Assembly: GCF_000378765.1 (NCBI RefSeq)
Contig: NZ_KB905343.1
Location: forward strand, 727,218 to 791,217
Direction: 5' to 3'
Length of the DNA: 64,000 nt
Source: Psychroflexus tropicus DSM 15496
GTDB taxonomy: Bacteria; Bacteroidota; Bacteroidia; Flavobacteriales; Flavobacteriaceae
The stretch's first letter is position 1; every line of letters starts with the position of its first letter. The position numbers and the translations under genes are program-made. Positions 1-8,896 of this stretch are shown here, piece by piece. The notes beneath the pieces are model-generated. The model saw nothing but the letters and a program-made list of their open reading frames with translations. It did not search any database and was not told the DNA's origin.

Positions 1-43
1 CCTTTACTTTGTTTGGGTTATGCGTGGCGAAAAGTAGCGTCAT
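1..43 (-). CDS. rdgB: RdgB/HAM1 family nucleotide pyrophosphatase, N-terminal fragment
   Basis: Only the first 14 codons lie inside the window; the gene runs off the left edge. The peptide reads MTLLFATHNPNKVK, which matches the conserved start of RdgB/HAM1 non-canonical purine NTP pyrophosphatases (consensus close to FATHNxNKxxE). These enzymes remove inosine and xanthosine triphosphates from the nucleotide pool. The ATG overlaps the TGA stop of the upstream DUF58 gene in an ATGA arrangement, so the two are probably co-transcribed and translationally coupled. The identification rests on a short but very characteristic N-terminus. Confidence 0.75.
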   Translation of the reverse strand, partial: MTLLFATHNPNKVK

Positions 44-1371
44 AATAATCCTTTAGCTTTTATTTCCAAATATTTATTGATGGTATTCACAGATAAGTCT
101 TTCGGTTTAGTCAATACGGTTTGAATTCCATTTTTTTCTAGTTCCTTAACCATTAGTCGTTTGTCATAAACAAACTCTTGAGCAATCGTTTTTTCGTAAA
201 TTTCAGTAAGATTAGATGTTTGTTTGTTAGCAAGTTCATCGAGTTCTGTATTTTCAAAAAAAATAACCACCAACAGATGAGATTTTGCCAAAGCTCTCAA
301 ATAGGGGAGTTGTCTCCTTAAACTGGTAATATGTTCAAAATTAGTGTATAACATGAGTAAACTCCTTTGAGTGATTTTTCTCCTACTATGTGCGTAAAGC
401 CTATTAAAATCTGATACCAAAAAATTAGTAGAGATCCCATATAAAGCCTCTAAAAGGGTATTTAAGTGAGTTTTTTTTGAGTTAGCAGGTATAAAATTGG
501 CAATCTGGTCTGCAAATGTGAGCATTCCTACCTTGTCTTTCTTTTTTAAAGCTACATTGCTGAATGCCAGAGTAGCATTGATAGCATAATCCAAAAGAGA
601 TAAACCTTCAAAAGGCATTTGCATGACTCTACCTACATCTATCAGGTTATAAATAGGCTGTGACTTTTCATCTTGGTATTGGTTAACCATGAGACTATTG
701 TGCTTGGCAGTTGCTTTCCAGTTGATGGTCCTAATATCATCGCCAGTTACATAGTTTTTGATTTGTTCAAACTCCATGGTATGACCAATCTTTCTTATTT
801 TTTTCATTCCATACCAACTCATTTTTTGATCCATTGCTAAAAAATCTAGCTTCTGCATTTGCACAAACGATGGATATACTTTTACCAAGGCCTTATTTTC
901 AAACCTATACCGTCTTTTGACCAATTTTGACTTAGTACTTAGATAACAGTTAAGGAAACCGAAGTAGTATTCTCCTCGTTTAACGGGTGTGAGCGCATAC
1001 TCATAATTCTGTTTGGATAGCCTTGGTACTTTAAGAATTTTTAGAAAATCTCTTTTTTGGAATTGCTGTGGGATTTCATCAATGATTTCTAACACCACCT
1101 CAAAACCATAATTATTTTGAAATTGAAGATGAACTGAATTAGAATCACTGTTAGAAAATTTTTCAGGCAACAGTCTTTTTGCAAAAAATTTATTGCCGCT
1201 GTATAACCTTAAAAGCTCAGCTAAAATAATTCCACAAAATATCAATAGTAACCCTGTACTAATTAAATACAGGCTTTGAAACCAAAAGGAGATTAGGTAT
1301 AAACCAGAAATGATATACAAAATGGTGTATACTCGTTTACCAAAATAAAGGGAAGCAAAAAATTGTTTCAC
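40..1371 (-). CDS. DUF58 domain-containing membrane protein
   Basis: A protein of 443 residues with two membrane segments near the N-terminus (about 14-52). The DUF58 core is at about 198-235 (EFEQIKNYVTGDDIRTINWK), followed by a von Willebrand A-like half starting near residue 244. DUF58 proteins nearly always accompany MoxR AAA+ ATPases and are thought to be their partners in maturing or assembling envelope or metal-dependent complexes. The start is GTG at 1371, whose first base is shared with the last base of the moxR TAG stop, so the two are coupled. No ATG lies closer to the first membrane segment. It is the last complete gene of the operon that begins at 6134; a partial rdgB-like gene follows. 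Confidence 0.9.
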   Translation of the reverse strand: MKQFFASLYFGKRVYTILYIISGLYLISFWFQSLYLISTGLLLIFCGIILAELLRLYSGNKFFAKRLLPEKFSNSDSNSVHLQFQNNYGFEVVLEIIDEIPQQFQKRDFLKILKVPRLSKQNYEYALTPVKRGEYYFGFLNCYLSTKSKLVKRRYRFENKALVKVYPSFVQMQKLDFLAMDQKMSWYGMKKIRKIGHTMEFEQIKNYVTGDDIRTINWKATAKHNSLMVNQYQDEKSQPIYNLIDVGRVMQMPFEGLSLLDYAINATLAFSNVALKKKDKVGMLTFADQIANFIPANSKKTHLNTLLEALYGISTNFLVSDFNRLYAHSRRKITQRSLLMLYTNFEHITSLRRQLPYLRALAKSHLLVVIFFENTELDELANKQTSNLTEIYEKTIAQEFVYDKRLMVKELEKNGIQTVLTKPKDLSVNTINKYLEIKAKGLL

Positions 1372-2357
1372 TATCTAGGGATTTCAACAGTGTTCTGGAT
1401 AAGGTCAATTACTTGTTCGGGTGTGGTACCTTCCATTTCCTTCTCGGGAGATAAAATTATTCTATGGTTCAATACAGGTTTTAAACTCGATTTCACATCT
1501 TCTGGTGTTACAAAATCACGACCCTGGGTGGCAGCAAATGCTTTAGCCACTTTTAAAATAGAAAGAGAAGCCCTTGGAGAGCCACCAAGTATTAAATGAG
1601 GATGTTTACGGGTTTGCAATACGATCTCTGCGATGTAATCAAAGATCTTGTCTTCCACCACAATATCATGAATTTGATCTCTAAATTTAAGTAAAGTTTC
1701 GACAGACATCACAGGCTCTATCTGGTCTAAGGCCAAAGTAGATTTACGCTCATGCTGAAGTTTCATAATTTTAACTTCGTCTTCCAGGTTTGGATATTCA
1801 ATTTTTAGTTTAAATAAAAATCGATCAAGTTGAGCCTCTGGCAAAGCGTATGTGCCTTCTTGTTCAATAGGGTTTTGGGTAGCAATAACCATAAATGGAG
1901 GTGGCATTTTGTATTCATTGCCGTCCATTGTGATTTGTTTTTCTTCCATGACTTCAAACAGGGCCGCCTGCGTCTTAGCTGGAGCTCTGTTGATCTCATC
2001 TATCAACACAATATTAGAAAAAATAGGTCCCTTTTTGAATTCAAAATCAGATTGATCTGCTTTTAAAATTGAGGTCCCCAGCACATCACTTGGCATGAGA
2101 TCCGGAGTAAATTGAATTCTGTTGAAATCGGTATGAATAGCCTTAGCAAATAACTTTGAAGTAATGGTTTTTGCTATTCCAGGTACGCCTTCTATGAGCA
2201 CATGGCCATCGGTGAGCAAACCTACAATGAGTAATTTTACAAAGTCTTCCTGTCCAACAATGACTTTAGAAAGTTCATGACTAATGGAGTCTACAGAGGA
2301 TTTCAGTTCTTCTAACGGAATTCTATTATTGAATTCTATGGGGTTTTCATCTTGCAT
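1371..2357 (-). CDS. MoxR family AAA+ ATPase
   Basis: A protein of 328 residues. The Walker A motif EGVPGIAKT is at about 56-64 and the Walker B stretch IVLIDEINRAP at about 116-126, followed by the sensor segment MVIATQNPIEQEGTY and the AAA lid at the C-terminus. These are the marks of MoxR ATPases, chaperone-like enzymes that use ATP to activate or assemble partner proteins, usually with a DUF58 and a von Willebrand A protein. The DUF58 partner is directly downstream and DUF4350, DUF4129 and SpoIIM genes are upstream with almost no spacing, so it sits in the usual Bacteroidota MoxR cluster. The substrate cannot be read from the sequence. Confidence 0.95.
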   Translation of the reverse strand: MQDENPIEFNNRIPLEELKSSVDSISHELSKVIVGQEDFVKLLIVGLLTDGHVLIEGVPGIAKTITSKLFAKAIHTDFNRIQFTPDLMPSDVLGTSILKADQSDFEFKKGPIFSNIVLIDEINRAPAKTQAALFEVMEEKQITMDGNEYKMPPPFMVIATQNPIEQEGTYALPEAQLDRFLFKLKIEYPNLEDEVKIMKLQHERKSTLALDQIEPVMSVETLLKFRDQIHDIVVEDKIFDYIAEIVLQTRKHPHLILGGSPRASLSILKVAKAFAATQGRDFVTPEDVKSSLKPVLNHRIILSPEKEMEGTTPEQVIDLIQNTVEIPR

Positions 2358-2360
2358 AGT

Positions 2361-3548
2361 CTATCTATTGAAAGTTGTGAGTTTTTGATCTAATTGTTTT
2401 AAATCGTCTTGATTAATGGTTTCAGCAGTATTAAGACGTTCAATATACTGAAATAATTTTTTCAAATCATCTGGATCTTTACCCGTTTTAAACGCTAAGT
2501 CCTTCAAAAATTGAGTGTCTATGGTATGAGTTTGTAATTGATAGGTCGATCTAAGCTGCTCCAGAAAGCTATTGATTTGTTTTTGAGCGATAGCCTTATG
2601 ATCTTTTTTATCGAGATACATTCCGGCAATGGTTTGAGTAAATTCGTAAGATCGATTCTGTATGGGTTTAAGGATAGGAATTGATCTTTGTCTACGCTTC
2701 CCTCCAAAAATAACGAAGAGCAGTGAAGCGACAATAATTAGATAATAAGCAGACCTTAAATAGGTATTGGAAAGCAAATAATACAAAGGATTAGTAATTT
2801 CTTTTTTACCAGATTTGTAATAGTCATCCCAAAAGAAAGGCCGATCGAGATCTATATAGCCCAGGGTCCTGGAAGTATAGTTTGAATTATTGCCTTCTAC
2901 CATGAAATAATTGGTATACACCTGAGGAGCAAGATGCAATAGAAAGCTTCCTTCTCCCCATTTGACTTTCACAAAATTCGTTTGCACATCTGAAGATTGA
3001 TCACCAGATTTTACCAAACCTAAAGACTTTGTGGAAGCTGAATCTATTTCTGAGAAATAAAGATATTCAAATGGCTGTCTGGATATTTTATAGTCATTCA
3101 ACCGGAGAGTTTCATCGGTTAAATTGAAGCGAGGTTTATATTCAATTTGGGTATTACTCACATAGTAGCTCACATCAAGACCTAGTGTATCAAGTAAAAG
3201 CTTTGAAATGCCGGCAGAAGATATAAATCCTGTATTTCCTTTAGCGACCCAATCAAGTAACTTTTCACTTTCTTCATCGGTAAGACCTACGTATTGGTTA
3301 ATGAAAAAATAAGTGCCGTTTGATAAAGAATCCTGAAGCACTTCAAAAGGGGGGCGAGATAGATGTTTTAGATCTGAAGCCATACTTTCTAAACCTTCAT
3401 GAAAAATTTCAGTCGCCAGTGCTTTATCTTCTGTATGTAAATAACTTGGGGACCAGTCAATAGGTTTTTCTGCTGTGGCATCCATGATTATAACCAGGAT
3501 GATTAACACCAGTGTTCCCCAAAGAAAAGATTTCGTTTTCTTATCCAT
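2361..3548 (-). CDS. DUF4350 domain-containing membrane protein
   Basis: The product is 395 residues when started at ATG 3548 (MDKKTKSF); an in-frame GTG two codons earlier is less likely. One membrane segment lies at about 7-24 and a second at about 260-280. The large part between them is predicted extracytoplasmic and carries the DUF4350 region, which is related to a class I glutamine amidotransferase-like fold but has no known activity. The cytoplasmic tail is about 115 residues. The start overlaps the end of the DUF4129 gene by 8 bp and the stop is 3 bp before moxR. Its role is inferred only from the conserved gene cluster. Confidence 0.8.
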   Translation of the reverse strand: MDKKTKSFLWGTLVLIILVIIMDATAEKPIDWSPSYLHTEDKALATEIFHEGLESMASDLKHLSRPPFEVLQDSLSNGTYFFINQYVGLTDEESEKLLDWVAKGNTGFISSAGISKLLLDTLGLDVSYYVSNTQIEYKPRFNLTDETLRLNDYKISRQPFEYLYFSEIDSASTKSLGLVKSGDQSSDVQTNFVKVKWGEGSFLLHLAPQVYTNYFMVEGNNSNYTSRTLGYIDLDRPFFWDDYYKSGKKEITNPLYYLLSNTYLRSAYYLIIVASLLFVIFGGKRRQRSIPILKPIQNRSYEFTQTIAGMYLDKKDHKAIAQKQINSFLEQLRSTYQLQTHTIDTQFLKDLAFKTGKDPDDLKKLFQYIERLNTAETINQDDLKQLDQKLTTFNR

Positions 3549-4314
3549 TAGCACTGGTGTTTAAGATCAAGGACCTCAGTTCCTTAAACCGATTTTTAGC
3601 CTGCATGTAATCAGAAGGTTTTAATTCAAAATCACCATACCATACAAATTCGTAGAATCTAGAGAGGTAAGTAAACTCAGCTTGAATATCATCATTCAAA
3701 ATTTCAGCCTTGTAGTCTGCATTGGTTTTTTGAAATTGATATTCAATCAACTGTTGATCCTTCAAATGCTTTAATAGGTTTAGAAACCAATAGCGAGAAG
3801 CTAGTCTGTAATCTTCCCTGTTTTCGGCTTCTTCAATCAAGGTCGTTAAATCTTTTTGACGGATCAAACGTTCTTCTTCAGACAATTGGATTTCACTTTG
3901 ATCTTCTGGTGCTGCTTTTGGGCTGGAGATATAGTATTTATTAAATAGCCAGGCGATAAGAACTACTACCCCCAAAATGAATAAGACCTTAAGTATAGTG
4001 GCTAAATAATTCCAGAACTTTCCTCCGGGTAAGTCTGAAAACAGCCATTCTAAAAATGTATTCCATTGAAGATTTACCCAATTTTTTAGTTTTTGCCAGG
4101 CGGACTCTTCATCAATGGTTTTAAAGTAATTGTAAGACTCATCTTCTTGATAGGCCCTTATAATAGATTCGTCAAAATCTACAACCACAGGACTGCTCTC
4201 TAAGCTGTCTACACCATTAGCATCGATTTGAGCATAAATCTGGCTAGGGGTGAACCCAGCCAGCAAAACCAGAATAAGTAATTTATATAAAAAAAATGTT
4301 GATCTAACTTCCAA
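3541..4314 (-). CDS. DUF4129-type membrane protein of the MoxR cluster
   Basis: A protein of 257 residues with an N-terminal signal sequence (about 5-28, ending in YAQ), a periplasmic stretch, one membrane segment at about 100-125 and a cytoplasmic tail. The tail contains the R-LASRYWFLNLLKHLKDQ region typical of DUF4129 proteins (about 178-195). The only start that keeps the signal sequence is TTG at 4314, 11 bp inside the end of the upstream gene. DUF4129 proteins occur with MoxR, DUF58 and sometimes transglutaminase proteins; function is unknown. Confidence 0.8.
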   Translation of the reverse strand: MEVRSTFFLYKLLILVLLAGFTPSQIYAQIDANGVDSLESSPVVVDFDESIIRAYQEDESYNYFKTIDEESAWQKLKNWVNLQWNTFLEWLFSDLPGGKFWNYLATILKVLFILGVVVLIAWLFNKYYISSPKAAPEDQSEIQLSEEERLIRQKDLTTLIEEAENREDYRLASRYWFLNLLKHLKDQQLIEYQFQKTNADYKAEILNDDIQAEFTYLSRFYEFVWYGDFELKPSDYMQAKNRFKELRSLILNTSANG

Positions 4315-5185
4315 TTCGCTCTATATCTTCTAGTGTTCCTGTTTTGTGATGAATTTCATTTAGGTTAAAAAAGATGAAGGCAATACTGATAAATGTGATT
4401 AAACTTAAGATGTATTGAGCTATTGCTCCGATAACATAAAAAACTAAGTAAAGCCAATTGGAAGCCAGGTTTGAAGTACCAATTGCATCCTCATTTTCTC
4501 TCAATGACACTACAGTTTCTAATACGCTCATAATGATGACTGGGATTTGAAATATCGTTCCAATAATAGACATCAGTATGGTCACGACCAGTAAAGTAGC
4601 AAAAGTAATCCACCAGTTTTGTTTGATAAGCTGAAAGCATTCTGAAAAGGCATCTGAAAATGATTTTTCCTGAAAAACAATTACCGAGAAAATTAAAGAC
4701 AGGGGAACAACCAAGTAGATGCCGGGAAGTAAACACAAAAGAATGCCAATACCGACCAATAGTCCAACAGCAAAAACACTTAGTAAAGTATTTCCAAAAT
4801 ATCGACCTATGAACGTTTTTACTTCATCGTCTTTTATCTCTCCCTGATTTTGAATATAGCTCTTAATGATACTATTGATTGTCACGACACTCAATGCACT
4901 ATAGGCAATAGAAATAATAGTTAATATCACTATGGCAATACCTGCCGAAGCAAACATGTCTATCAAAATATTATCTGTAGGAGGATCGGCGAGATTGCCC
5001 GTAATGCTCAAGGACTCGTATTGGTAATAAGTGCTCGCCGCAACAATAAGTAACAAAAGCCAACCTACATGTTTGAGATAAAGCCTAAAAATAGTTTTAT
5101 ACTCTTCACGAACAAATTTGAAAGTATCTGAAATGATAGCACCCAGATCGCGCTCTTTTTTGAAATTAATGTAATTGTTTTCCAT
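4304..5185 (-). CDS. multi-pass membrane protein of the MoxR cluster
   Basis: A protein of 293 residues with about six predicted membrane segments (near 40-55, 85-110, 135-165, 195-215, 245-275). The repeated Leu/Ile/Val-rich helices and the segment around LLCLLPGIYLVVPLSLIF resemble the membrane domain found in glycerophosphoryl diester phosphodiesterase membrane proteins and DUF975-like proteins. No catalytic motif is visible. It overlaps the SpoIIM gene upstream by 20 bp and the DUF4129 gene downstream by 11 bp, so it belongs to the same operon. A transport or assembly role is only a guess. Confidence 0.7.
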   Translation of the reverse strand: MENNYINFKKERDLGAIISDTFKFVREEYKTIFRLYLKHVGWLLLLIVAASTYYQYESLSITGNLADPPTDNILIDMFASAGIAIVILTIISIAYSALSVVTINSIIKSYIQNQGEIKDDEVKTFIGRYFGNTLLSVFAVGLLVGIGILLCLLPGIYLVVPLSLIFSVIVFQEKSFSDAFSECFQLIKQNWWITFATLLVVTILMSIIGTIFQIPVIIMSVLETVVSLRENEDAIGTSNLASNWLYLVFYVIGAIAQYILSLITFISIAFIFFNLNEIHHKTGTLEDIERIGS

Positions 5186-6134
5186 GTTTTTTATAGATAA
5201 GTTGGGGCAAAATAACGTAATAGTATAGAATAAGTGCTAATGATGTACAAATAATAAGGATTGCAAGCCAGTCGGGCATATTGGTCAACCTGGTAACAAA
5301 ACCTTCCAGAAACCCAGCAATTATAAAAAAAGGAATGGTGCTTATTACGATTTTTAAGCCAGATTTTACACCTTGTATGAAGGACTGCAATCTTGTGTAA
5401 GTTTTTGGAAATAACAAGCTTTTTCCCATCACCAGTCCAGCACAGCCGGCGACGATGATAACTGAAATTTCTATGGTACCGTGAATCCATATGGTTCTTG
5501 AAGATTCCCAAAGCAGGTCCTGCTCATGAAAAAAGTACTGAAAAGACCCAAGCATAACGGCATTCTTCATCAAAATAAATATCGTTCCTAAGCCAGCGAG
5601 TAGTCCTGCAACAAACGCCAATAATGAGACTTTGATATTATTTATGGTTATGCCTAAAAACATGTCGGTTTGATTTGCCTGCTTGTAAACAGCCATCGGG
5701 TCACCTTTTTGAATATTCTCCATCGTCATGTTAACGTAAGCATCACCCAAAATTAATCTCACAAATCCATCATCTGAAGCTGCTGAAAATGCTCCAACGA
5801 TACTAAACCCTAGAAAAATTAAAAAGGCTAACAGTAAGGTGGGTCTATGTTGATAAAAGAATAATGGAAACTCTTTGGCGTAAAACTGATAAATCTTATT
5901 TCGAGATTCTTTTTTGGTTTTATAAATTCTTTGGTGAATGCCTGCAGATAATTCGTTGAGATAGGCTAAGGTTTCACTTTGGGGATAAAAGGTTTGAGCG
6001 TAGTTAAGGTCTTCGCTAAGTTCAACGTACAGTGAAGAAAGTTGGCTGGGAGAAATACTGATATTATTTTGCACAACCCTTTCGAATTTTAACCATTTGT
6101 CTTTATTTTGCTTGACAAAAGCCGCCTCACGCAT
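5166..6134 (-). CDS. stage II sporulation protein M (SpoIIM) family membrane protein
   Basis: A protein of 322 residues with a soluble N-terminus of about 100 residues, then about five membrane helices. It has the SpoIIM/DUF95 pattern: a helix near 100-120, the GDAYVNMTMENIQKGDPMAV loop, NNIKVSLLAFVAGLLAGLGT (about 165-185) and the HGTIEISVIIVAGCAGLVMGKSL segment. In Bacillus SpoIIM acts in engulfment, but Bacteroidota do not sporulate and the family is a standard member of MoxR/RDD clusters. It is the first gene of the minus-strand operon and is divergent from the RDD gene, with 32 bp between the two start codons. Confidence 0.88.
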   Translation of the reverse strand: MREAAFVKQNKDKWLKFERVVQNNISISPSQLSSLYVELSEDLNYAQTFYPQSETLAYLNELSAGIHQRIYKTKKESRNKIYQFYAKEFPLFFYQHRPTLLLAFLIFLGFSIVGAFSAASDDGFVRLILGDAYVNMTMENIQKGDPMAVYKQANQTDMFLGITINNIKVSLLAFVAGLLAGLGTIFILMKNAVMLGSFQYFFHEQDLLWESSRTIWIHGTIEISVIIVAGCAGLVMGKSLLFPKTYTRLQSFIQGVKSGLKIVISTIPFFIIAGFLEGFVTRLTNMPDWLAILIICTSLALILYYYVILPQLIYKKHGKQLH

Positions 6135-6166
6135 TTTTTAATAATTTATCCAAAGAAACACAATCT

Positions 6167-6883
6167 ATGAGTCATTTTCAAATAGAAACTGCACAAAATG
6201 TAAAGATTCAACAAAGTGTAGCGACAGTGTGGGATAGAATTTTAGCTTACCTCATCGACCTGATGATTGTAATGGCTTACCTGTTTATAGTGATAGCAAT
6301 AATGAGCGGCCTTACCGATGTCACTCCTTTTTCGGGTTATGCCTCTTCATTAGTTCTAGGCTTACCACCATTTTTATATCATTTGGTGATGGAAACTTTT
6401 ATGAATGGCCAAAGTGTTGGTAAAGCTTCTATGAAACTCCGAGTGGTGAATTTGGATGGCTCTAAGCCTCAATTTTTCGGCTATTTAATTCGCTGGTTAT
6501 TTAGATTGATAGAAATAAGTGTGGCAAGTGGAGCTATAGCTATTGTTACCATACTTTTAAATGGGAAAGGGCAGCGTTTGGGAGATATAGCTGCGAAAAC
6601 TACGGTAATCAATGAACGTCGAAAAACAGGATTCAAAAAAATTCCCCTTTATGAAATCGATGATAACTATAAACCACTTTATCCGCAGGTAGCACAGTTA
6701 AAGGACCAAGATCTCCGCAAGATTAAGGTTATTTATGATAAAGCTCAGATGAAGGGTGATCATTCTATTATAATACAATTAGCCGAAAAAGTAAAACGGC
6801 AGATTCACGTAGAAACAGAGCAGTCCTCGCAAACCTTTATAAAAACAATCTTGAAGGATTATCAATATTATAGCACACATTGA
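6167..6883 (+). CDS. RDD family membrane protein
   Basis: A protein of 238 residues. The RDD domain covers about 15-150: VWDRILAYLIDLMIVMAYLFIV carries the Arg-Asp positions, the middle helix has GLPPFLYHLVMETFMNGQSVGK, and the third helix is followed by GQRLGDIAAKTTVIN. The remaining C-terminal part is hydrophilic. RDD proteins are membrane proteins proposed to act in transport or membrane homeostasis. This one is transcribed away from the SpoIIM-MoxR operon, an arrangement that recurs in Bacteroidota. The stop codon TGA overlaps the ATG of the next gene (TGATG), so the two are coupled. Confidence 0.9.
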   Translation: MSHFQIETAQNVKIQQSVATVWDRILAYLIDLMIVMAYLFIVIAIMSGLTDVTPFSGYASSLVLGLPPFLYHLVMETFMNGQSVGKASMKLRVVNLDGSKPQFFGYLIRWLFRLIEISVASGAIAIVTILLNGKGQRLGDIAAKTTVINERRKTGFKKIPLYEIDDNYKPLYPQVAQLKDQDLRKIKVIYDKAQMKGDHSIIIQLAEKVKRQIHVETEQSSQTFIKTILKDYQYYSTH

Positions 6884-7512
6884 TGGATTACACATTGATC
6901 TTAGACATACTAGGTGTTATTGCCTTTTCTATTTCTGGAGTGCTCACCTCATTGCGAAAACGTATGGATGCCTTTGGGATTTTAATAATTGCTTTTGTAA
7001 CTTCGGTTGGTGGAGGTACATTACGGGATATTTTGCTTGGTAATCCCGTAATGTGGATGCAGGATATGACTTATGTTTATGTCATTTTCTTTACCACAGT
7101 ACTGGCTGTTGTGTTTAGAAAGAAATTATCCTACTTAAGGAAATCTCTTTTTTTATTTGATACACTAGGTATAGGTCTCTATACTGTAGTTGGTGTAGAA
7201 AAAGGTTTGTCTGCAGAGCTTCCTGCTATTATTTGTATTGCCATAGGAACAATGAGTGCTTGTTTTGGAGGTGTAATTCGCGATATTCTATGTAATGATA
7301 TTCCTCAAATCTTTCAAAAGGAAATTTATGCTACGGCTTGTATTCTTGGAGGTTTAAGCTATTTTGTGTTTTTAAAATTGAATTTCCCGGTAAGTTTGAT
7401 ATTTATTCTATCAGGAACAGTCGTTATCATGGTTAGACTGTCGGCCGTCATCTTCAAATTGTCTTTACCCTCAATCTATAAAAAAGATGAAGACATCAAA
7501 GACTACTGGTAA
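6883..7512 (+). CDS. TRIC/UPF0126 family cation channel
   Basis: The product is 209 residues from ATG 6883; an in-frame TTG directly before it is less likely. It has two repeats of three helices, each starting with a Gly-rich motif: ISGVLTSLRKRMDAFGILI...GGGTLRDILLG and ACFGGVIRDILCNDIPQIF. This is the UPF0126 signature, shown for bacterial TRIC proteins to form trimeric cation (potassium) channels. It follows the RDD gene with a one-base overlap and ends 2 bp before the convergent cyclophilin gene. Confidence 0.9.
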   Translation: MDYTLILDILGVIAFSISGVLTSLRKRMDAFGILIIAFVTSVGGGTLRDILLGNPVMWMQDMTYVYVIFFTTVLAVVFRKKLSYLRKSLFLFDTLGIGLYTVVGVEKGLSAELPAIICIAIGTMSACFGGVIRDILCNDIPQIFQKEIYATACILGGLSYFVFLKLNFPVSLIFILSGTVVIMVRLSAVIFKLSLPSIYKKDEDIKDYW

Positions 7513-7514
7513 GA

Positions 7515-8231
7515 TTAATCCACAATCTTCATGTCTAAACCAACATTGGTTAGTGGCCATTCACTTTTGTCGGTTTCTACATCGTCTATTTTTTCAACGA
7601 CTTCCATACCTTCAATAACTCGACCAAAAACTGTGTGATCTCCGTCTAGATGGTAGGCTCCATCTGGTTTAGTGACTATAAAAAATTCAAAAGGAGAAGA
7701 GGCATTGCTCACATTCTGTTCGGCGTATTTAGCGGCAGAAAGCGCACCGTAGTCATGAGGGTATTTGCTGGTAAATTCATTGGGGATTAGATAATCGCCT
7801 ACAGCACTTCTAAAGTCATGAGTTCCAATTCTGTCACTGTTACCTGCTTGAATTACAAAATTATCATCCACTCGGTGAAACACAGTAGTATCAAAATAAC
7901 CAAGCTTTGCTAATCGAATAAAATTGGCACGATGCAGGATGGGCTCAGGATAAAGTTCAACAGTAAATGTACCCAGGTCTGTGATGATATCAACGACGTT
8001 TTCAGGATTTTGTTTGGCATAGGACCTTAAGAAAGGCATGAGTTGCTCTTGCTCTACAAACTTGATTTGTGACAAATCACGATTAGTTTCTCCATTGGAT
8101 GGAATATTTACCTCAATCGTTTTATCTAAAGTATCAATCTCAACCTCTTTCTTTTTTGACGAATTGTCTTTACTTTGCTGACAAGAACTTATAATTAAGC
8201 ACAGACACAAAAGAATAAATGGATTTTTCAT
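7515..8231 (-). CDS. cyclophilin-type peptidyl-prolyl isomerase lipoprotein
   Basis: The product is 238 residues when started at ATG 8231 (MKNPF), seven codons inside the longest reading frame. That start gives a proper lipoprotein signal with the lipobox ISSC (Cys17). A short linker follows, then a cyclophilin domain over about 85-236 with VDIITDLGTFTVELYPEPILHRANF, TVFHRVDDNFVIQAG and HTVFGRVIEGMEVV. It should catalyse proline cis-trans isomerisation at the periplasmic face of a membrane. The 5' end overlaps the first 13 bp of the divergent Nudix gene. Confidence 0.92.
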   Translation of the reverse strand: MKNPFILLCLCLIISSCQQSKDNSSKKKEVEIDTLDKTIEVNIPSNGETNRDLSQIKFVEQEQLMPFLRSYAKQNPENVVDIITDLGTFTVELYPEPILHRANFIRLAKLGYFDTTVFHRVDDNFVIQAGNSDRIGTHDFRSAVGDYLIPNEFTSKYPHDYGALSAAKYAEQNVSNASSPFEFFIVTKPDGAYHLDGDHTVFGRVIEGMEVVEKIDDVETDKSEWPLTNVGLDMKIVD

Positions 8232-8857
8232 CGGTAACGCATTTGCTTTCAAAATTAAAGAAAATAGAGCTTCCAGGCGAATATTATCATTATCAACTTG
8301 CTCCTAAATTCCGTAGAGAAGAGTTAAAGCGGATTAATGATTCATTTGAAAATCCAAATTATGCTGGTGTAGTTGCATTGATTTACCCTAAAGCGAATCA
8401 AGCTCATATGGCTTTTATCTTAAGGAAGACCTATAAGGGCGTGCACTCCAATCAAATTGGATTCCCGGGAGGCAGGTATGAAGATCAAGATAGAGATTTA
8501 TTACAGACGGCTTTAAGAGAAACTCAAGAAGAAATTGGTGTGTTAACCAAAAGCGTAGAAATTATAAAGCCATTGACCGAGTTATATATTCCACCTTCCA
8601 ATTTTTTAGTTCATCCTTATCTCGCCCTGGTTCATGAAGAACCAAGATTTATCTTACAGGAAAGTGAAGTCGAGCAACTCATAGAATTGCCTCTCGAATT
8701 ATGTCTGGATGAGTCTAATTTAAAGAGTGAAATCATAGAAGCTTCCTATGCAAAAAAGGTGGAAGTTCCAGCATTCAATTTTAAAGGTCATGTAGTCTGG
8801 GGTGCTACTGCTATGATTTTAAGCGAAATACGCGAGCTTTTTTCTAGAATAGCATAA
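8219..8857 (+). CDS. Nudix hydrolase, CoA pyrophosphatase-like
   Basis: A protein of 212 residues. The Nudix box runs over about 81-106 (GFPGGRYEDQ...ALRETQEEIGV), preceded by an RKTYKGVHSNQ segment that resembles the UPF0035 extension (RS-x-LR-x-HxGQVxFPGG) of CoA pyrophosphatases, which split CoA into phosphopantetheine and 3',5'-ADP. The residues REx2EE needed for metal binding are present. The start at ATG 8219 gives an N-terminus like that of relatives, even though it overlaps the 5' end of the cyclophilin gene on the other strand by 13 bp. Substrate assignment is by family resemblance. Confidence 0.88.
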   Translation: MDFSSVTHLLSKLKKIELPGEYYHYQLAPKFRREELKRINDSFENPNYAGVVALIYPKANQAHMAFILRKTYKGVHSNQIGFPGGRYEDQDRDLLQTALRETQEEIGVLTKSVEIIKPLTELYIPPSNFLVHPYLALVHEEPRFILQESEVEQLIELPLELCLDESNLKSEIIEASYAKKVEVPAFNFKGHVVWGATAMILSEIRELFSRIA

Positions 8858-8870
8858 GGCTATAAAACTG

Positions 8871-8878
8871 TATATTTG
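8871..8878 (+). promoter_or_regulatory. candidate -7 promoter element of the acyltransferase gene
   Basis: TATATTTG fits the Bacteroidota -7 consensus TAnnTTTG. It lies 18 bp before ATG 8897, which supports that ATG as the start rather than the in-frame TTG at 8876 that falls inside the element. No convincing TTG -33 element was found at the right distance. Confidence 0.45.
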
Positions 8879-8896
8879 CAGGACAATAAATCAGGT

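Noticed and set aside
1363-2066. Plus-strand reading frames opposite moxR
   Set aside because: They are antisense shadows of a clear MoxR gene with all motifs and have no family resemblance.
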